Positions 1 through 12,165 of a DNA stretch of 64,000 nucleotides are shown here, piece after piece; within the stretch, counting starts at the first letter, position 1; the number at the start of each line of letters is the position of its first letter. The position numbers and the translations under genes were made by a program. The notes under the pieces were generated by a model that ran no database searches, was not told where the DNA came from, and worked only from the letters and a program-made list of their open reading frames with translations. Source of the DNA: Sarcocystis neurona (lineage: Eukaryota; Apicomplexa; Conoidasida; Eucoccidiorida; Sarcocystidae); contig KL647305.1 in the NCBI GenBank assembly GCA_000727475.1, positions 1,280,788 through 1,344,787 on the forward strand, given 5' to 3'.

Positions 1-1528
1 TCGCACAGTACGCACGCGCGATAAGGGGGAAACCGACTACAGCCACTACTTTCGTTGCACGTATGTGCAGGAATCCGAACTCATTAACATTGTTCCATTT
101 AGGCGTGTCCCTGTAAACTTCACACTTACGCGCCTGCAATCAATAGGAAGCTGACCAGAAATGCGGCTTAGCACACGCTGTCAAAGACGACGTACCACCT
201 TCACTGCCTGCAAGTACTACAGTACCTTCATAGGAACTACAGTCCGTGTAAGCCTACACAGGAAAACACGCACTACGTTCACTGTCACAGCGTCTTTACG
301 AGAAATGCGAGTCCCGCAAGAAAATTCAACAGTGGACGCTTTCGGAGAGGTGGGATAAACCTCTCCGAGGTGATCTCACCGCATGCATGCGACGGCCGCA
401 AGAACCGCTACGAAATGCACCCGTGATCCGCAGTTTGAACGCTACAAGCATCCTCTAAACACTATACCCCCAGAAGTATGTTAACGTTGTTCGTGTGCAT
501 GATGAGGTACGCCCTTATATTACCATCTCATACGTGCAACCACTTGCAGATGCCTGTTCCTCTGCTGCTCACGTATGCAGTGTGAGAACACTGAACAGGT
601 ACACCCGCGATGCAACTAGACACACCTATTTACTGCCGCTTTCGCTGTGTCTCATCACGCTTCGCTACAAGCCAACTATTCCTGTGGCGTGACGTACTAC
701 GCAACCTGAGCATGCAATCGCCCGTACGTCTACGCGCCAGTATTGCTCAACCATGCCGAAAGAAAATTTTTCCTCCTTTCCGGCTCCCACACGTATCCGT
801 TCTAGTGTCCACTCCCACAGTGTCTCCTCACAGATACTCGCAACACAACTGAAGAGTGCTCCACAAAAGCTGACCCGATTATACATGTGGAAATCAGGTG
901 TACATTTATATGTATATATATATGTCTCAATTTTGTGTCCATTTTGTAGTGCGGCCTATCTGTCGTTTACATCGGGGGAAGTATTCACTCCTTGGCAAAC
1001 ACGCATGCGCCTATACACCGGATAAATAATTGCGGCAGACACTGCTGCACCGGAACACCCACTCTATGATCTAAGAGTGCCCAAATCTCCTCTTTTCACG
1101 GGCGACGCGCCATAGAACTTCCTGTCTGGTGCGCGAAGTAGTTTGGTACAAGCAAATGTACCCGCGTGTAATAAATATGTATATTCATTGAACTACACGG
1201 ATGAACAGCGTTGGAGGAATACCGAATCGTACCAGATCGTGATGTGAAGCACTTGTGCACCACCAGCAAAAACGGCGAATCATACGCCTTCATGCTCATA
1301 CACGTATGAACACCTCCCTGCCTCTCTCTTCCTCCTTCTACGTATGTACGTATAGGTAAAGCGACACATGTGCATGCTGAACAATGAGTATTGAAGTTAC
1401 TATCACACACGTATGCACGTATGTGTGTCCACGTGCAGGAGCGCCATTCCAGCGGCTACGTATACGCCCTGTGGCACTTCTAAGGAGAAAAGAAAATGAA
1501 CAGACGAAAAAAGCCGTTCAGAACATAC
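1..1528. other. No gene seen; probable last intron(s) of CCT3
   Basis: This stretch follows CCT3 exon 7, whose donor reads GTATGT. I searched the minus strand for the missing CCT3 C-terminal blocks (LRAKH, WEP, RIDD) and found none; one WEP at about 790 is not followed by chaperonin sequence. It holds only short open frames and alternating purine-pyrimidine stretches such as 890-920. It is most simply read as intron. Confidence 0.5.
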
Positions 1529-4500
1529 CAACGTTAGTGCCGCAGTTCTGTGCAAGCGTCCGGGGAATCACCTCAAGCGCCGTAGCAATGGCGCTGTACG
1601 CGTACTGTCTCACCGATTCCACCTCTGCGACAAAGCAGCACAGTCGCACTCTTCGTTCTCAGAGAATGCACGTGCCGTATTTCTGAACCTCTGGCAAGCC
1701 TGCCCATACACGGGCATGTCATAAAAATTATCGTCTGCCTTCCTACTTTGTCAAAAGTGGACGCCCATGCCTTCTTTAATAGTAAACTCGAAGTTGTATT
1801 TTCTAACTCTCTCCGGCACAGCTCCTGCAGATGCCCCTCTTCTGGACACCGTCCCTACTGGCTCCGACACGCACTCCGGCGTACACCAGCACGAGATGCA
1901 GAGCCCACTTTGACTCCAACTGGTATACGTGGGCATGCAGAGCATACAACGATTTATCGAAAACTATACACGTATATATAAATTTTGTTGTATATATACT
2001 ATACTTATGTACTTATTCATGTATGTATAACAATCTCGACGCCTTGCTTCTACGACTCAACTGAGACATGCGCGTACTCGTACACCGGTATAATGCAGAT
2101 GCGCTGTCTACACTGTTGCTGCCTGTGTGACCGCACGTGTAGCCTCCCGTTAGCTGGGGAAACGGAAGCACACGTTGCTGTGTGAAGTGGCCTGATATCT
2201 ACATGGCTAGCAACAGTGCCACCAAACAAGTGTATGTAGCGTCCCGTACACGAATACACACACACAGTGAGCTGTCCTGTGACGCAGATCTTCTGTCCTA
2301 TGAATGCTGACAGGGAGAGCTTGCACTTACGTCTCGGTATGAATTTACACGGCTGGAGTCACGAAGAAGATTACGCACTTTTTTAGACAGGAGATCTGGA
2401 AAACGATCCAGTCCATCAAAAATACCTTGCAACAAAGGATCGAAAAAAGGGCAGTAACCGCCGAGCAAAACTGTGGAGCCTGCACGTTACTCTCTCTACC
2501 AATTAGAAAATTTGCCTACGTCAACACGGTGCACACGGTATCAGCAAATGTGGAAAAATTTACATACCAACTAGAAAATCTCCTCACGCCAAAAAAGTGC
2601 ACACTGTTTCAACAGGTGAACAATCTGCGTAGCAATCAGGAAACGTATCTGTGTGCGTGTCCGTCTGTGTGTGTGTGGGTGGGTGGGTGTTCGAAGGTGG
2701 GTAAGTGAGTGTGCAAAAGAACGCGTAAAATACTCCCATACACACACAAAGATCTGGACGTGTAAATCTACGTAGCCGAACAGACTACTACGTAAGACGT
2801 CTCTGCTTCTACCTTCCGTCTGACACGTTTAACTCCATGCACATGCATGAGACATTGTGAATTTACGGAGACATCTCGTCTGCAGCCACCTACCTAATAC
2901 ACTTCAACTGCAGCAACTAGACACATACACACACACAAACACACGTGTATACTGATCCATGCACACAGTCCGTGCCGAGCATCATCACAAGGGGGACTCG
3001 CGAACAACGAATTGCATATGTAAAGTGAAGCAGCACCTCCAGGGTCTGCAGCGAGATGACGAAGAGATCGGCACAAAAACATTCCCTTTTTTCATATGTC
3101 TTTGAAGACGCAAGACCGCAGAACGTGGGGATCGGAGCAGAAAAAACACGGGCCTACGTAAGAAGACGCGCAGAAGCTATGAGTGGCAACTGAATGATAG
3201 CGGCACAGTTTTCGCAAAGTCACACTGACACTTCAAAGAGACAGATACTAAACATCGGCACCTACTCTTAGCACCCGCGTGCAGACGCGCAGAAACCGCC
3301 ATCTCCACCGCGCCGCCGCCTGGTAGCAATTTGCCGTCGAGCATGATGTTTCGAGCTACATTCATCGCATCCTGGATGTTTCTGTCGTGCAAAAGAAACA
3401 GAGAACCGGAAAAGACCGCAAACGACACGCTCGGTAAATTTAAATCGTCGTCGCGGCGCAGGGTTCTCTTACAAGAAATCAAATTCGCAGTCTACACAAT
3501 GTTCGGTCCCACCCTCAGATGTTTGCCACGAAGAGTCCACATTATTATACGTGTACGTATGTAGGTGCGTGTGTGTTTGCACAGATTTACGTATACACAC
3601 GTGTATACACGCCTAGTCGGAAACGCGTAGCAGTTGAAAATACAGAAGGAAAAGGGCAAGAAACGCAACTGCTTATACCGTGCCCGTGGTACCGCACTCG
3701 TTCCCGACAGAGCGGAAGAGAATGAGAGGAAAACAAAATGCCACTCACCCGTCGCTAACATCTTGCAGTTCCCTTTTTCAGCATACAGAAACAGACGTTA
3801 CAATCTGTCACCAGTTTGGCATGTCTGTGTCGGCGGAGGGACAATGTCAACCTATACCCACAACGTCTACTTATCTATACACATACCCGCACCTGAACAC
3901 GTGTGCAAATGTCCACACAGATACACAACTGTAAAACTCAGAGACGACGTCAGTACAGGGACGTGTACATACACGCAAAACCTTGAACATGCTGCCTTTT
4001 ACAACGCATACAGTCTGCTTGACCCACGCAACCCCTTCGGGTGACTCCCTACGCTATACGTACATCTGCTCGTAGTCAGGTGCAGACGTACATACACATG
4101 TGGTGACCCTGCATAGATGCAATCCTGTATGTGCACATACATCAAGAGGATGAAGAGATTCCAACATGTAAATCTTCCGCATTGTCTGCAGGTGCTTTAC
4201 TGCTGAAAAGTTCGCACGCATATACGTACGCACACGTGAGTTCTTATACATACACGGAGACTGTCCTTGTTCCGGAAATGCACACGTATTTGTTTATGTG
4301 TGTCGATTAGCGGCACGAAGGTACCCAAGACGTGCGGGTGCAGAAATCCTCCGCCGTGTTGAGCGTCTTCTTCCGCTGCGTGTGTACAGATAGATGCAAA
4401 CACGCGGATGTGCACACACACGTACAAAACGTGGACATACATGTGGACACACCCATACCGTACGCGTATATATGTATGCGCATATATATATATGCATGCA

Positions 4501-7500
4501 GGAAAGCAAACAACTGGGCACGCACATGCTTTCTGCGCCATCAGAAGCAGGCAACTTTGCGTTATACATGAACAACTGCACGAGTATGTAGATATACACG
4601 CACCCATACATGCACAGGTATGTGGGCAGGCGTATGGTCACGTATGTACACGGGGACTCACGTACATCTATATTTACGCTCAGCTCTCGCTCTCTTATTC
4701 CTCTATGTATGCGTACATCCACACAGTCTAGGCCTCAGGTTTTAAATTTTGTGCCTGCGTGTCTACACACACGTGCATCGTCGTTGAACCACGAACGTAA
4801 TACACACTTGCGCATATGCGTCACGTACTTGTGTACATCCAAAAACATACGCATATATCTGTCTACGTAAATTGGGTACTGAAATTGATGCCCCTTTAAG
4901 AAACAGACCTTTCAACTTCGTTAAGGACGTCTTTGCTGCCGCCGCGCAGCAAAATAGTGCAGGCGCCACTTTCATGACACTCCGTTAAAAACATGAAGTA
5001 TTCGTCTCCTGCAGAAGTCAGCCACAGTAGCAGCAGTAGAAAATAAACTCCGCACTACACTCACCCGCAGCGACTTACAGTCCCACACACATCCTCATCA
5101 TACTGTATCCCCCCGCCTACTATACGAGTACCAGTGTATTATACAGGCAATACAGATACATGTAGACATAGTCACCAGGTAAACAAGACCCCGCGTGCAC
5201 GTGTATCCATGAAAATATATATATTGACAGATGCATGAGCCACAGTGAGCCCGTCCTGAGTCAGCCGCAGACAGCGCAACACCGCACTACTTCCCTCTGT
5301 GTACATGTACTCTGACCGAATGTCTCGAAGCTATATCCCTCTCCCTTTCTGCTTTTCTCTCTCTCTATGTATCCATAAGCTCACACACATCTGGATACGA
5401 GGTACGCACTCGCAAGTACACAAAGCACCGCGGAGTACAATTTTAGTGGTATGCGCATCCCTGCATCCCTGAGTTTTTTCCTCGCTTCTTCTTTCCTCTG
5501 ATCTATACATATATATATATATATATCTGCGGATGTGTATTTGTCTAAAGTGAATGCACAGACAATGAAGCAGCGTGTACAGCACAGCACATGCAGAGAA
5601 ATTCTTTCTACCCACACATGTATACGAGCAAACAAAAAAACACCAGCACCTCCTCCCTGCATGTCTACGGACTTCTGCTGACATCTGAACATGATCATAT
5701 AGACACACATGTATATATTCATATGAACGTGCCCTTGACGAATGTTTGTCGTCCCATAGCTGGACAGCGACACGCACGGACACTGTTGAAACGTCGTCAT
5801 ACATTCTCATCAAAGAACCCGGCAGGTGTTCACGGCTGCTGCTCCTTCGAATGCTGCTCCCCCTCTGACTTCGTTTCTTGCGCGTTTCTGACACTCTGCT
5901 GTTCATTCTTCGCACTTCTCCTTCTTGTCACATCTTGATCTTCCGCTGCTTCCACCTTTAAACGCTCCCTCTTCCGCACATCTCCGTTTTATCTCCAGCT
6001 TCTTTTCCTTCACTTTTGTCGTAATTACGCTTCCTCTCTTCATCTGCATTAAAAAATGTCTCTGCTCTGCACTCTCCTCCTTCGTTCGTATTTCTTGGGT
6101 CACCCTTGTCCTCAGGTCGCTGCCCTTCTCTTCCACCCTCCACTGTACTTACTTGCTACTGTTTTTCTATTTCTTAACTCCCCTCCTCCTACTCCCGCTC
6201 GTTTTCACGTGTTTCTCTCCCATTTTCTCCCGCTATTCTCCTGCTCACTGCTTCTGTTTCTCACTCTCTCGCGGCGGTTTCTTCCTCTTTTCCCCCATCT
6301 CCCTTCCCCTACCCTCTCTCCACCCTCCTCTACTTTTCGCCTCGCCTTCCGCTTTTCTTCCCGCGGAGCTCTCACCTATTTTCTTGACTTCGAAGAGGCC
6401 GCACTTGGTGCCGACGTCCTCTTTATTGATTTCTTCGGTGCGCGTGACGATGGTAGCACCAGTAACGCGGGCAATGCGGTTATTGTCTGTTTTCCGAATG
6501 CGACGGATGCAACTGATTCCAGCCTTCACGAGGAAGTGCTGCGCCAAGTCGCTCACACCTTTCTCTGTAAACACGACGTTACAGCCGCTCGCTATGATAT
6601 CCTCGCACATCGCACGCACCTCCTTCTCTTCCTGCTCCAACAGCTTCGCCCATTCCTCCTCCTTCGTTATCTCCACGAATGTCTGGGACTCTCCCTTCTT
6701 GTACTCCAGCGGACAGTCCAATAAAAGCACCTGCACCGCGCGCGACCGCAAGACTAGCTACACCGATATGCTGCGTATACACGTTCACATTGATCGCATG
6801 TACAAAAAAGCTGCAGACGTATGCATCCGTATACATTTGTGTAGATGGAGTATCACGTGCGCCTACGTACATAGGCGCAGACGTACGTACGTATACACGT
6901 GAAGTCACGTAGAGGTGCGCATTTGCACGTATCTGTATTCCTTTGCATGCACGGCCCCAAATACGCCCAAGTACGTATATACATATATATATATATATAT
7001 AGGGATACGGGCATGCAAAAGACACGTACACGTTTGCAGTGGACAGATTTTAATTTGAAAGGAGGAAAGGTAGGTGTACTTGTATGGGTGCAGAGCCGCA
7101 CACGCAGCTGGACACCTCTGTGTAGACGCGCACATCTACGTGTGTTGCTCCGCTGTCTGCCTGCGAAGCAGGCGAAGAACCCGCCTACAGGTATGGAACA
7201 TTACCGGAGACACACGAGCGGACACTCTTGAAACAAAGCCACAACGCAGTTGAGCGAGCAGCAGCCAGCAGCACCTGTGCCTCACACTTATGCACGTTTC
7301 TCGGTGTGCTCAAGCTTGGAAACGCAAGCACATCCAAACACACACACACACACACACAAGCATACAGCGACGATGGAAGACACGCTCCTATATACTACCT
7401 TCACAGAAACAGAGCGGTGCGTCTCTCCGTGTAGCTCGACATGTACGTGTATGCACCCATACATATATACATGGTCCACTTCTTTTTCTGAAGCTTTTTT

Positions 7501-10500
7501 CCCACCACATCTTTCTCCCGGTATTCCCATACATTATACACGCATGTGTGATCTCTTTGAAGGTCTGATACAACCACCGAATCCTGAGTGTCCTCACACA
7601 CGCATAAAGAGAGTTGCGACAACTCTGGATCCTGGGTCAACATGTACGTAGGAAAGCGTGGATTCGCTTTTTTCAGCCCATGTGTACTTATATGAGCAGA
7701 TTCGTAGTTATGTATATAAACTTGCATGTATATGCCTACAAACGTGTGTACACAAGTGTACGCACATACACATATGTGTAGACACATACATATGAATATT
7801 TACATATACGTATATATACATACATATATAAGCAGAAGGAATGCATAACAGACACGTATTTGCTTTTTTAGCCTACAGTTACGTATATACATAAATCTAA
7901 GCCTACACCCATATCTATAATTCTAAACCTCTCTCTACATATATACACGTATATACCTGTGTATACACGTGTGTACAGTATTACATATGTATGGGTACAG
8001 CCGGTGTACACACATGTGTGTATACGTAATATGTATACATGTTATGTAAGTGTGTGTGGACATATATATATATATGTATACGCACATGTATATCTACACA
8101 TATCCATACACAGCATACATACACAGCCGCACACGTATACACACGTCTTCCATGCGTGAATCACGAATTATCACCTTCGGGTTCTTGATGTATCGCCTCA
8201 TTTTGGGATGAGTGACGTCTTTGTTGACCATGACGCCATCAAGAACTCTGGTTTCTTCCAAGTCTCCCCCAGGGATCTTCTCTACTTTTGCGTATCGTTT
8301 AATGTCAATTTCTTTCCTTCCATTGGGCAGGGTGACGGTGACTCTGCGGACGGCTTCGACGGCGATGCGGCTTATGCGGTCTCCCCAGCGCGAAGAAAAT
8401 TTGGTGTCTAGACAGGCGTCGACTACCTGCTGCACTGCAGCGGCGTCATTGGTGTCTACACGTGTAGCAATCGCTTCCATGTGGGCCAGCCCGTCCTCTA
8501 AAGCCATCATGAAGCCTTGGCAAATCAGAGAGGGATGCATCTGCTGCTTTTCCAGTAGATCCACTGCACCTGCTAAAATCTCTCCGGCGACCACCACCAC
8601 ACTCGTGCTCCCGTCTCCCACCTCCTCGTCTTGCGTGCGAGACAACTCGATCATCGTCTTCGCTGCAGGATGCAGCACATCCACCTATGCAAGGGCACGG
8701 GAGACAGAGACAGAAACAGGAGAAGGATGAGTGTGCAGAACGAAAAAAAGTTGTCGAAGTGTAGAAGAAACTGAACGGACAGTACGCGATAGGAGGACGC
8801 CCAGGAGATTGCGGCCCGTGAGACGTGAGAAACACAAGTACGGAGAACGGACCGGAAGGGGACAGGAACACACGGGAAAAAACAGGAGGAAGGGACAACG
8901 GACGGGGGGCGGGAAGAGAATGGGGAGCGACAGTATGAGAAAGGCAGGGAGTAGGACAGAGAGGGCTCGGGGAGAGCGAGGGAAACGGGGACGAAGTGAA
9001 CGATAAGACAACGAGGCGAGCCGAAGTCGGGAGGTGCATCGGGGAGTCGAAGAGGAGGGAGTTGAGAACGAGTGAGACAAAACGGTAGACGGGGACACAA
9101 AAATGCACACAGCAGTTGAGACAAAAGAAGAAAAACAGAGCCCGCAGACGAAGATGAGGGGAGGAGAGTGGGCCGACGAGGAAGAGACACAAGAGGAGGG
9201 CAAAGGCAGGGAAGACAAAGCCAGTGAGAGACAAAATCACACGGGGTGCCCAGTGGCCGCAAGGCACACACGAGCAGATGCAGAACAGAACGAATGGCAC
9301 AATGGAGGGGAGAGGAAAAGGCACAGGAGAGGGCAGGAATGATAGAGAGGATAACGAAGGGGAAAAGCACAACAGCAGACAATTACTGAATCACAGGTAT
9401 CTCTCGTTGAAACAGGAGCCACACCGCGCCACACACGATTTACAACGCAGGGCCGTAGATCTCCCATGTGTGTACATAGCGAGATACGCATACCCGGAAG
9501 TACACATAAACATGAATGAATACACTAGTATGCACACGCGCAACTCTTCGGTCATTTACCTCTATGTGTCTACGAACACTTTCACAGTCCAAATTGTATG
9601 AGCACAGGGATGCGGAGCTGTCAATCTAAAAAACAGCAGACACTGCGGGGGAAAACATGCAGCGACGACTACAATAGCCACCAACACAACAGACGCCCAC
9701 CATCTACCTATTTATTTCATATATGGAGACGGAAAACGCAGGATCCCTCGTGAAGAGACCGTCTTCACACACATATATATCTATATATGTAGGTAGGTGC
9801 TTCGAAGTTGGAGCCCCGTACACCAATTACCAAACCAGAGTACAGAGTGTCAGTGGACAAAATGATGACTTGACACACTCTCACGCAACCTCTGCACTGG
9901 TAACCTGCCGGCCTGGGCACGGCTGTTCCGTTCCACATGTATACGTCTTCCGGTACTCTCCTTCCCACTACGGCGTACGTATGACCTATCTATTAGACGT
10001 GCCGCGATATATACGTATATATATATATATATATATAGATACACACGTATGAATACGTACACGTATTTATTTGTGTGTATATATATATACGTATTAATAC
10101 GTAGACGTATGTATCAGTCTATACTGAGGTGTAGACGAGCTGGAAGAGCTACACTACGGAAACGTGCCTCCTACAACCGCAGTTGCACAATAGTCATTCA
10201 ACTATCTCTTCATACCTCTCTCAACTCAGCCGGAACGCAAAGGCACACACTGGCACGTATACGGATGTGAATACGCAGGGAAAGACAAGCTTTTCCCAAC
10301 AATCCGAACAAAAGCCCACACAAACACATACGCGTGTTGACATGGAGATGCAAAGCGTCTGTCGTCCCACCTCTCTGAGTATGGCATTCCCGTCGTTCGT
10401 CAACACAATGCCGCCGAGTGGGTCAAGAAGCATCTTCAACATCGAAGACGGTCCAAGGGTAGTGCGCACGATATCAGCAATCGCGCGGCTGGCCTGCAGC

Positions 10501-12165
10501 AGCAATTGTGGGAGACAAAACTAATCTTCTGGAGGAAACAAGATACAAATATACCGCAATGTTCACCGAGGAAAATCAGAATTTCAGAGTTCCCTGTAAA
10601 AGGTATCCCCAAGACATACGTTCTAATGGTTATGAACTAAGGCACGTCGAGCTGTTCACCAACAGATAGGAGGCACCCAGGTACACGACTCCACCCGCAA
10701 GAAAGACAATCTTCGGGGAAAAGAATCCACATGAGTACGGCGTAACAGCAGGGAGACGTAGTAAGCGCAGTTGCAGCGTTTGTTCTCAGAGAATTACACG
10801 TTGCGCGGAGGGAAGAATGGAGACACCAAATTTCCGCCTGCGTGACAGAAGAAACGTCAAAGCCGCACTGTCTTAGCTGATGAAGAGATAGAAGGACGAC
10901 TGCTACCAGAAGACGTGTAGTAGATTTCCAGTTGTTCCTTTATAAACCCAGGATAAAGTATGCCAGTTCTAGTTGACACCGGTCGCACGCTTCTCCCTTA
11001 CCACCACCGAAATACTGCAAATGAGAGGACGGCTGCGTTCTGCATGTATGCTTAGGACAGAATAGTCTAAATACTGCTGTGCAGAGGTGCCTTTATTATT
11101 TCACGTCACGGAGCGCATTCCTCTGTACTGCGTAACAGAGGCAGTCAAACGGGCCACACAATCTAGCCTGCAATAGGTGAAAGTATCCATGTATATGTGT
11201 GTATATACATATATACACATATATACACACACAAGTGTGCACCATCTTGTAGCGCGGTAATGTAGAACTTTTAGGACTCGGATTATGCTCCTCAGAACTG
11301 CTGATACAATCTATATAAACACACCCCAAGTCCACCGTCTACGCTATTGTCACCTTCCACACACGGCACTTGTCAGGAGTGCTAGACAAAGAATTTCCGT
11401 GTGCGTCCAATATCCCACAAGATCCCTTTCACTTCTGACGCTCCTTCTCTTCAGCTAAAAGCCGCCACCTGAATGCGTTCGACTTCCTCTTCGAACATTC
11501 GTAAGCCAGTGTGGCCAGGATGCTACCGCCTGGGTTTTTTTGGCGTTGGCGCATCGTTACGGAGAGAAGGTAACCTCTTCTGTCATCCCTTACGATACGA
11601 CGGACAGCCCACGGCTACACAGCACGGTCAAAACCAGAATCATCAAAGAACTGCCCTACATTTCGAGAGCAGGTTACCCAGTGTTGTGTAGCCGTACGGT
11701 CTGGTATCAATCGTGTACGTACGTTTCACCCGCCAGTAGTCTTCGCGCACCTACGTAAATACATACGTATGTGCATAAGCATTGGTCGATTTGAATGTCA
11801 CTAGATCATCAAACCTATTGGAGGTGAAGAGAAAATAAATTCCTCAGAAAGGCAAGAGAGTTAACAATTCTCTGTTCTTCACTCGAGCAGGAAGTTTCGT
11901 TTCAGCCTTCTCCGGTGTAGCCGACCGTAACGCTAGGCTATGAATTTTCGATCTCCTTTTGCGGCAAGAGGGAAACAATATCTACTGCAGTTACTCGCCT
12001 GCTTGTCTTCACCAGACAGGAATATGTGGTCTATTTCCTTTGCTTCATTCTCACGAAACGAACGTACACACAGTTTACCTGAATATTGGCGAGCTGGGCT
12101 TTTCTGCCCTGCTCTCTCCTCGTGTGCTGCTTTAAGACGAGGACGGGTCCGTGCGGGCGAATCAT
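1529..12165 (-). CDS. CCT3: T-complex protein 1 subunit gamma (CCT3), 7 exons, 3' end not found
   Basis: Gamma subunit of the cytosolic TRiC/CCT chaperonin, an ATP-driven double ring that folds actin, tubulin and other proteins. Exons in transcript order: 12165-12079, 10493-10371, 8684-8175, 6730-6376, 5008-4909, 3381-3266, 1624-1529. All borders are GT-AG and phases agree, giving 462 codons plus one base. Visible motifs: start MIRPHGPVLVLKQHT and REQGRKAQLANIQ (exon 1), RTTLGPSSMLKMLLDP and TNDGNAILRE (exon 2), the ATP-site DEEVGDGSTS at residues 89-98 and NGRKEIDIKRYAKVEKIPGG (exon 3), LEYKKGESQ and IRRIRKTDNNRIARVTGA (exon 4), ACTILLRGGSKDVLNEVER (exon 5), KLLPGGGAVEMAVS (exon 6), ALEVIPRTLAQNCG (exon 7). 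The subunit is gamma because of the NPK-VLLLDCPLEYKK segment. About 85 C-terminal residues, including the expected WEP and RIDD motifs, were not found and probably lie left of position 1. The start is the first ATG in frame with the conserved PVLVL block. Exon borders are inferred; the family call is very secure. Confidence 0.93.
5920..6360. repeat. Pyrimidine-rich tract (plus strand) in CCT3 intron 4
   Basis: About 440 bases of the plus strand are dominated by C and T, so the CCT3 transcript is purine-rich here. The tract lies in the intron between exons 4 and 5, just downstream of the exon 4 donor at 6375. The long open frames through it on both strands are products of the base bias and do not resemble protein families. 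Confidence 0.7.
8695..9385. repeat. Purine-rich tract (plus strand) in CCT3 intron 2
   Basis: About 690 bases of the plus strand are dominated by A and G, making the CCT3 pre-mRNA C/U-rich immediately before the exon 3 acceptor at 8686-8685. It may act as an extended polypyrimidine tract. Three overlapping minus-strand frames of 170-310 codons run through it and are rich in Ser, Pro, Leu and Phe, as expected from biased composition and not from genes. Confidence 0.75.

Noticed and set aside
665..886. Minus-strand frame with a WEP tripeptide considered for the CCT3 C-terminus
   Set aside because: In frame, WEP is followed by ERRKNFLSAW and not by the conserved chaperonin sequence, and it soon ends in a stop.
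5925..6902. 325-codon and 222-codon plus-strand open frames
   Set aside because: They run antisense through CCT3 intron 4 and exon 4; the exon is explained by the opposite strand and the rest is a pyrimidine tract.
8446..9382. Overlapping minus-strand open frames of 177-308 codons
   Set aside because: They lie in CCT3 intron 2 within a one-sided purine/pyrimidine tract; the Ser/Pro/Leu/Phe-rich readings result from base bias and several frames are open at once.
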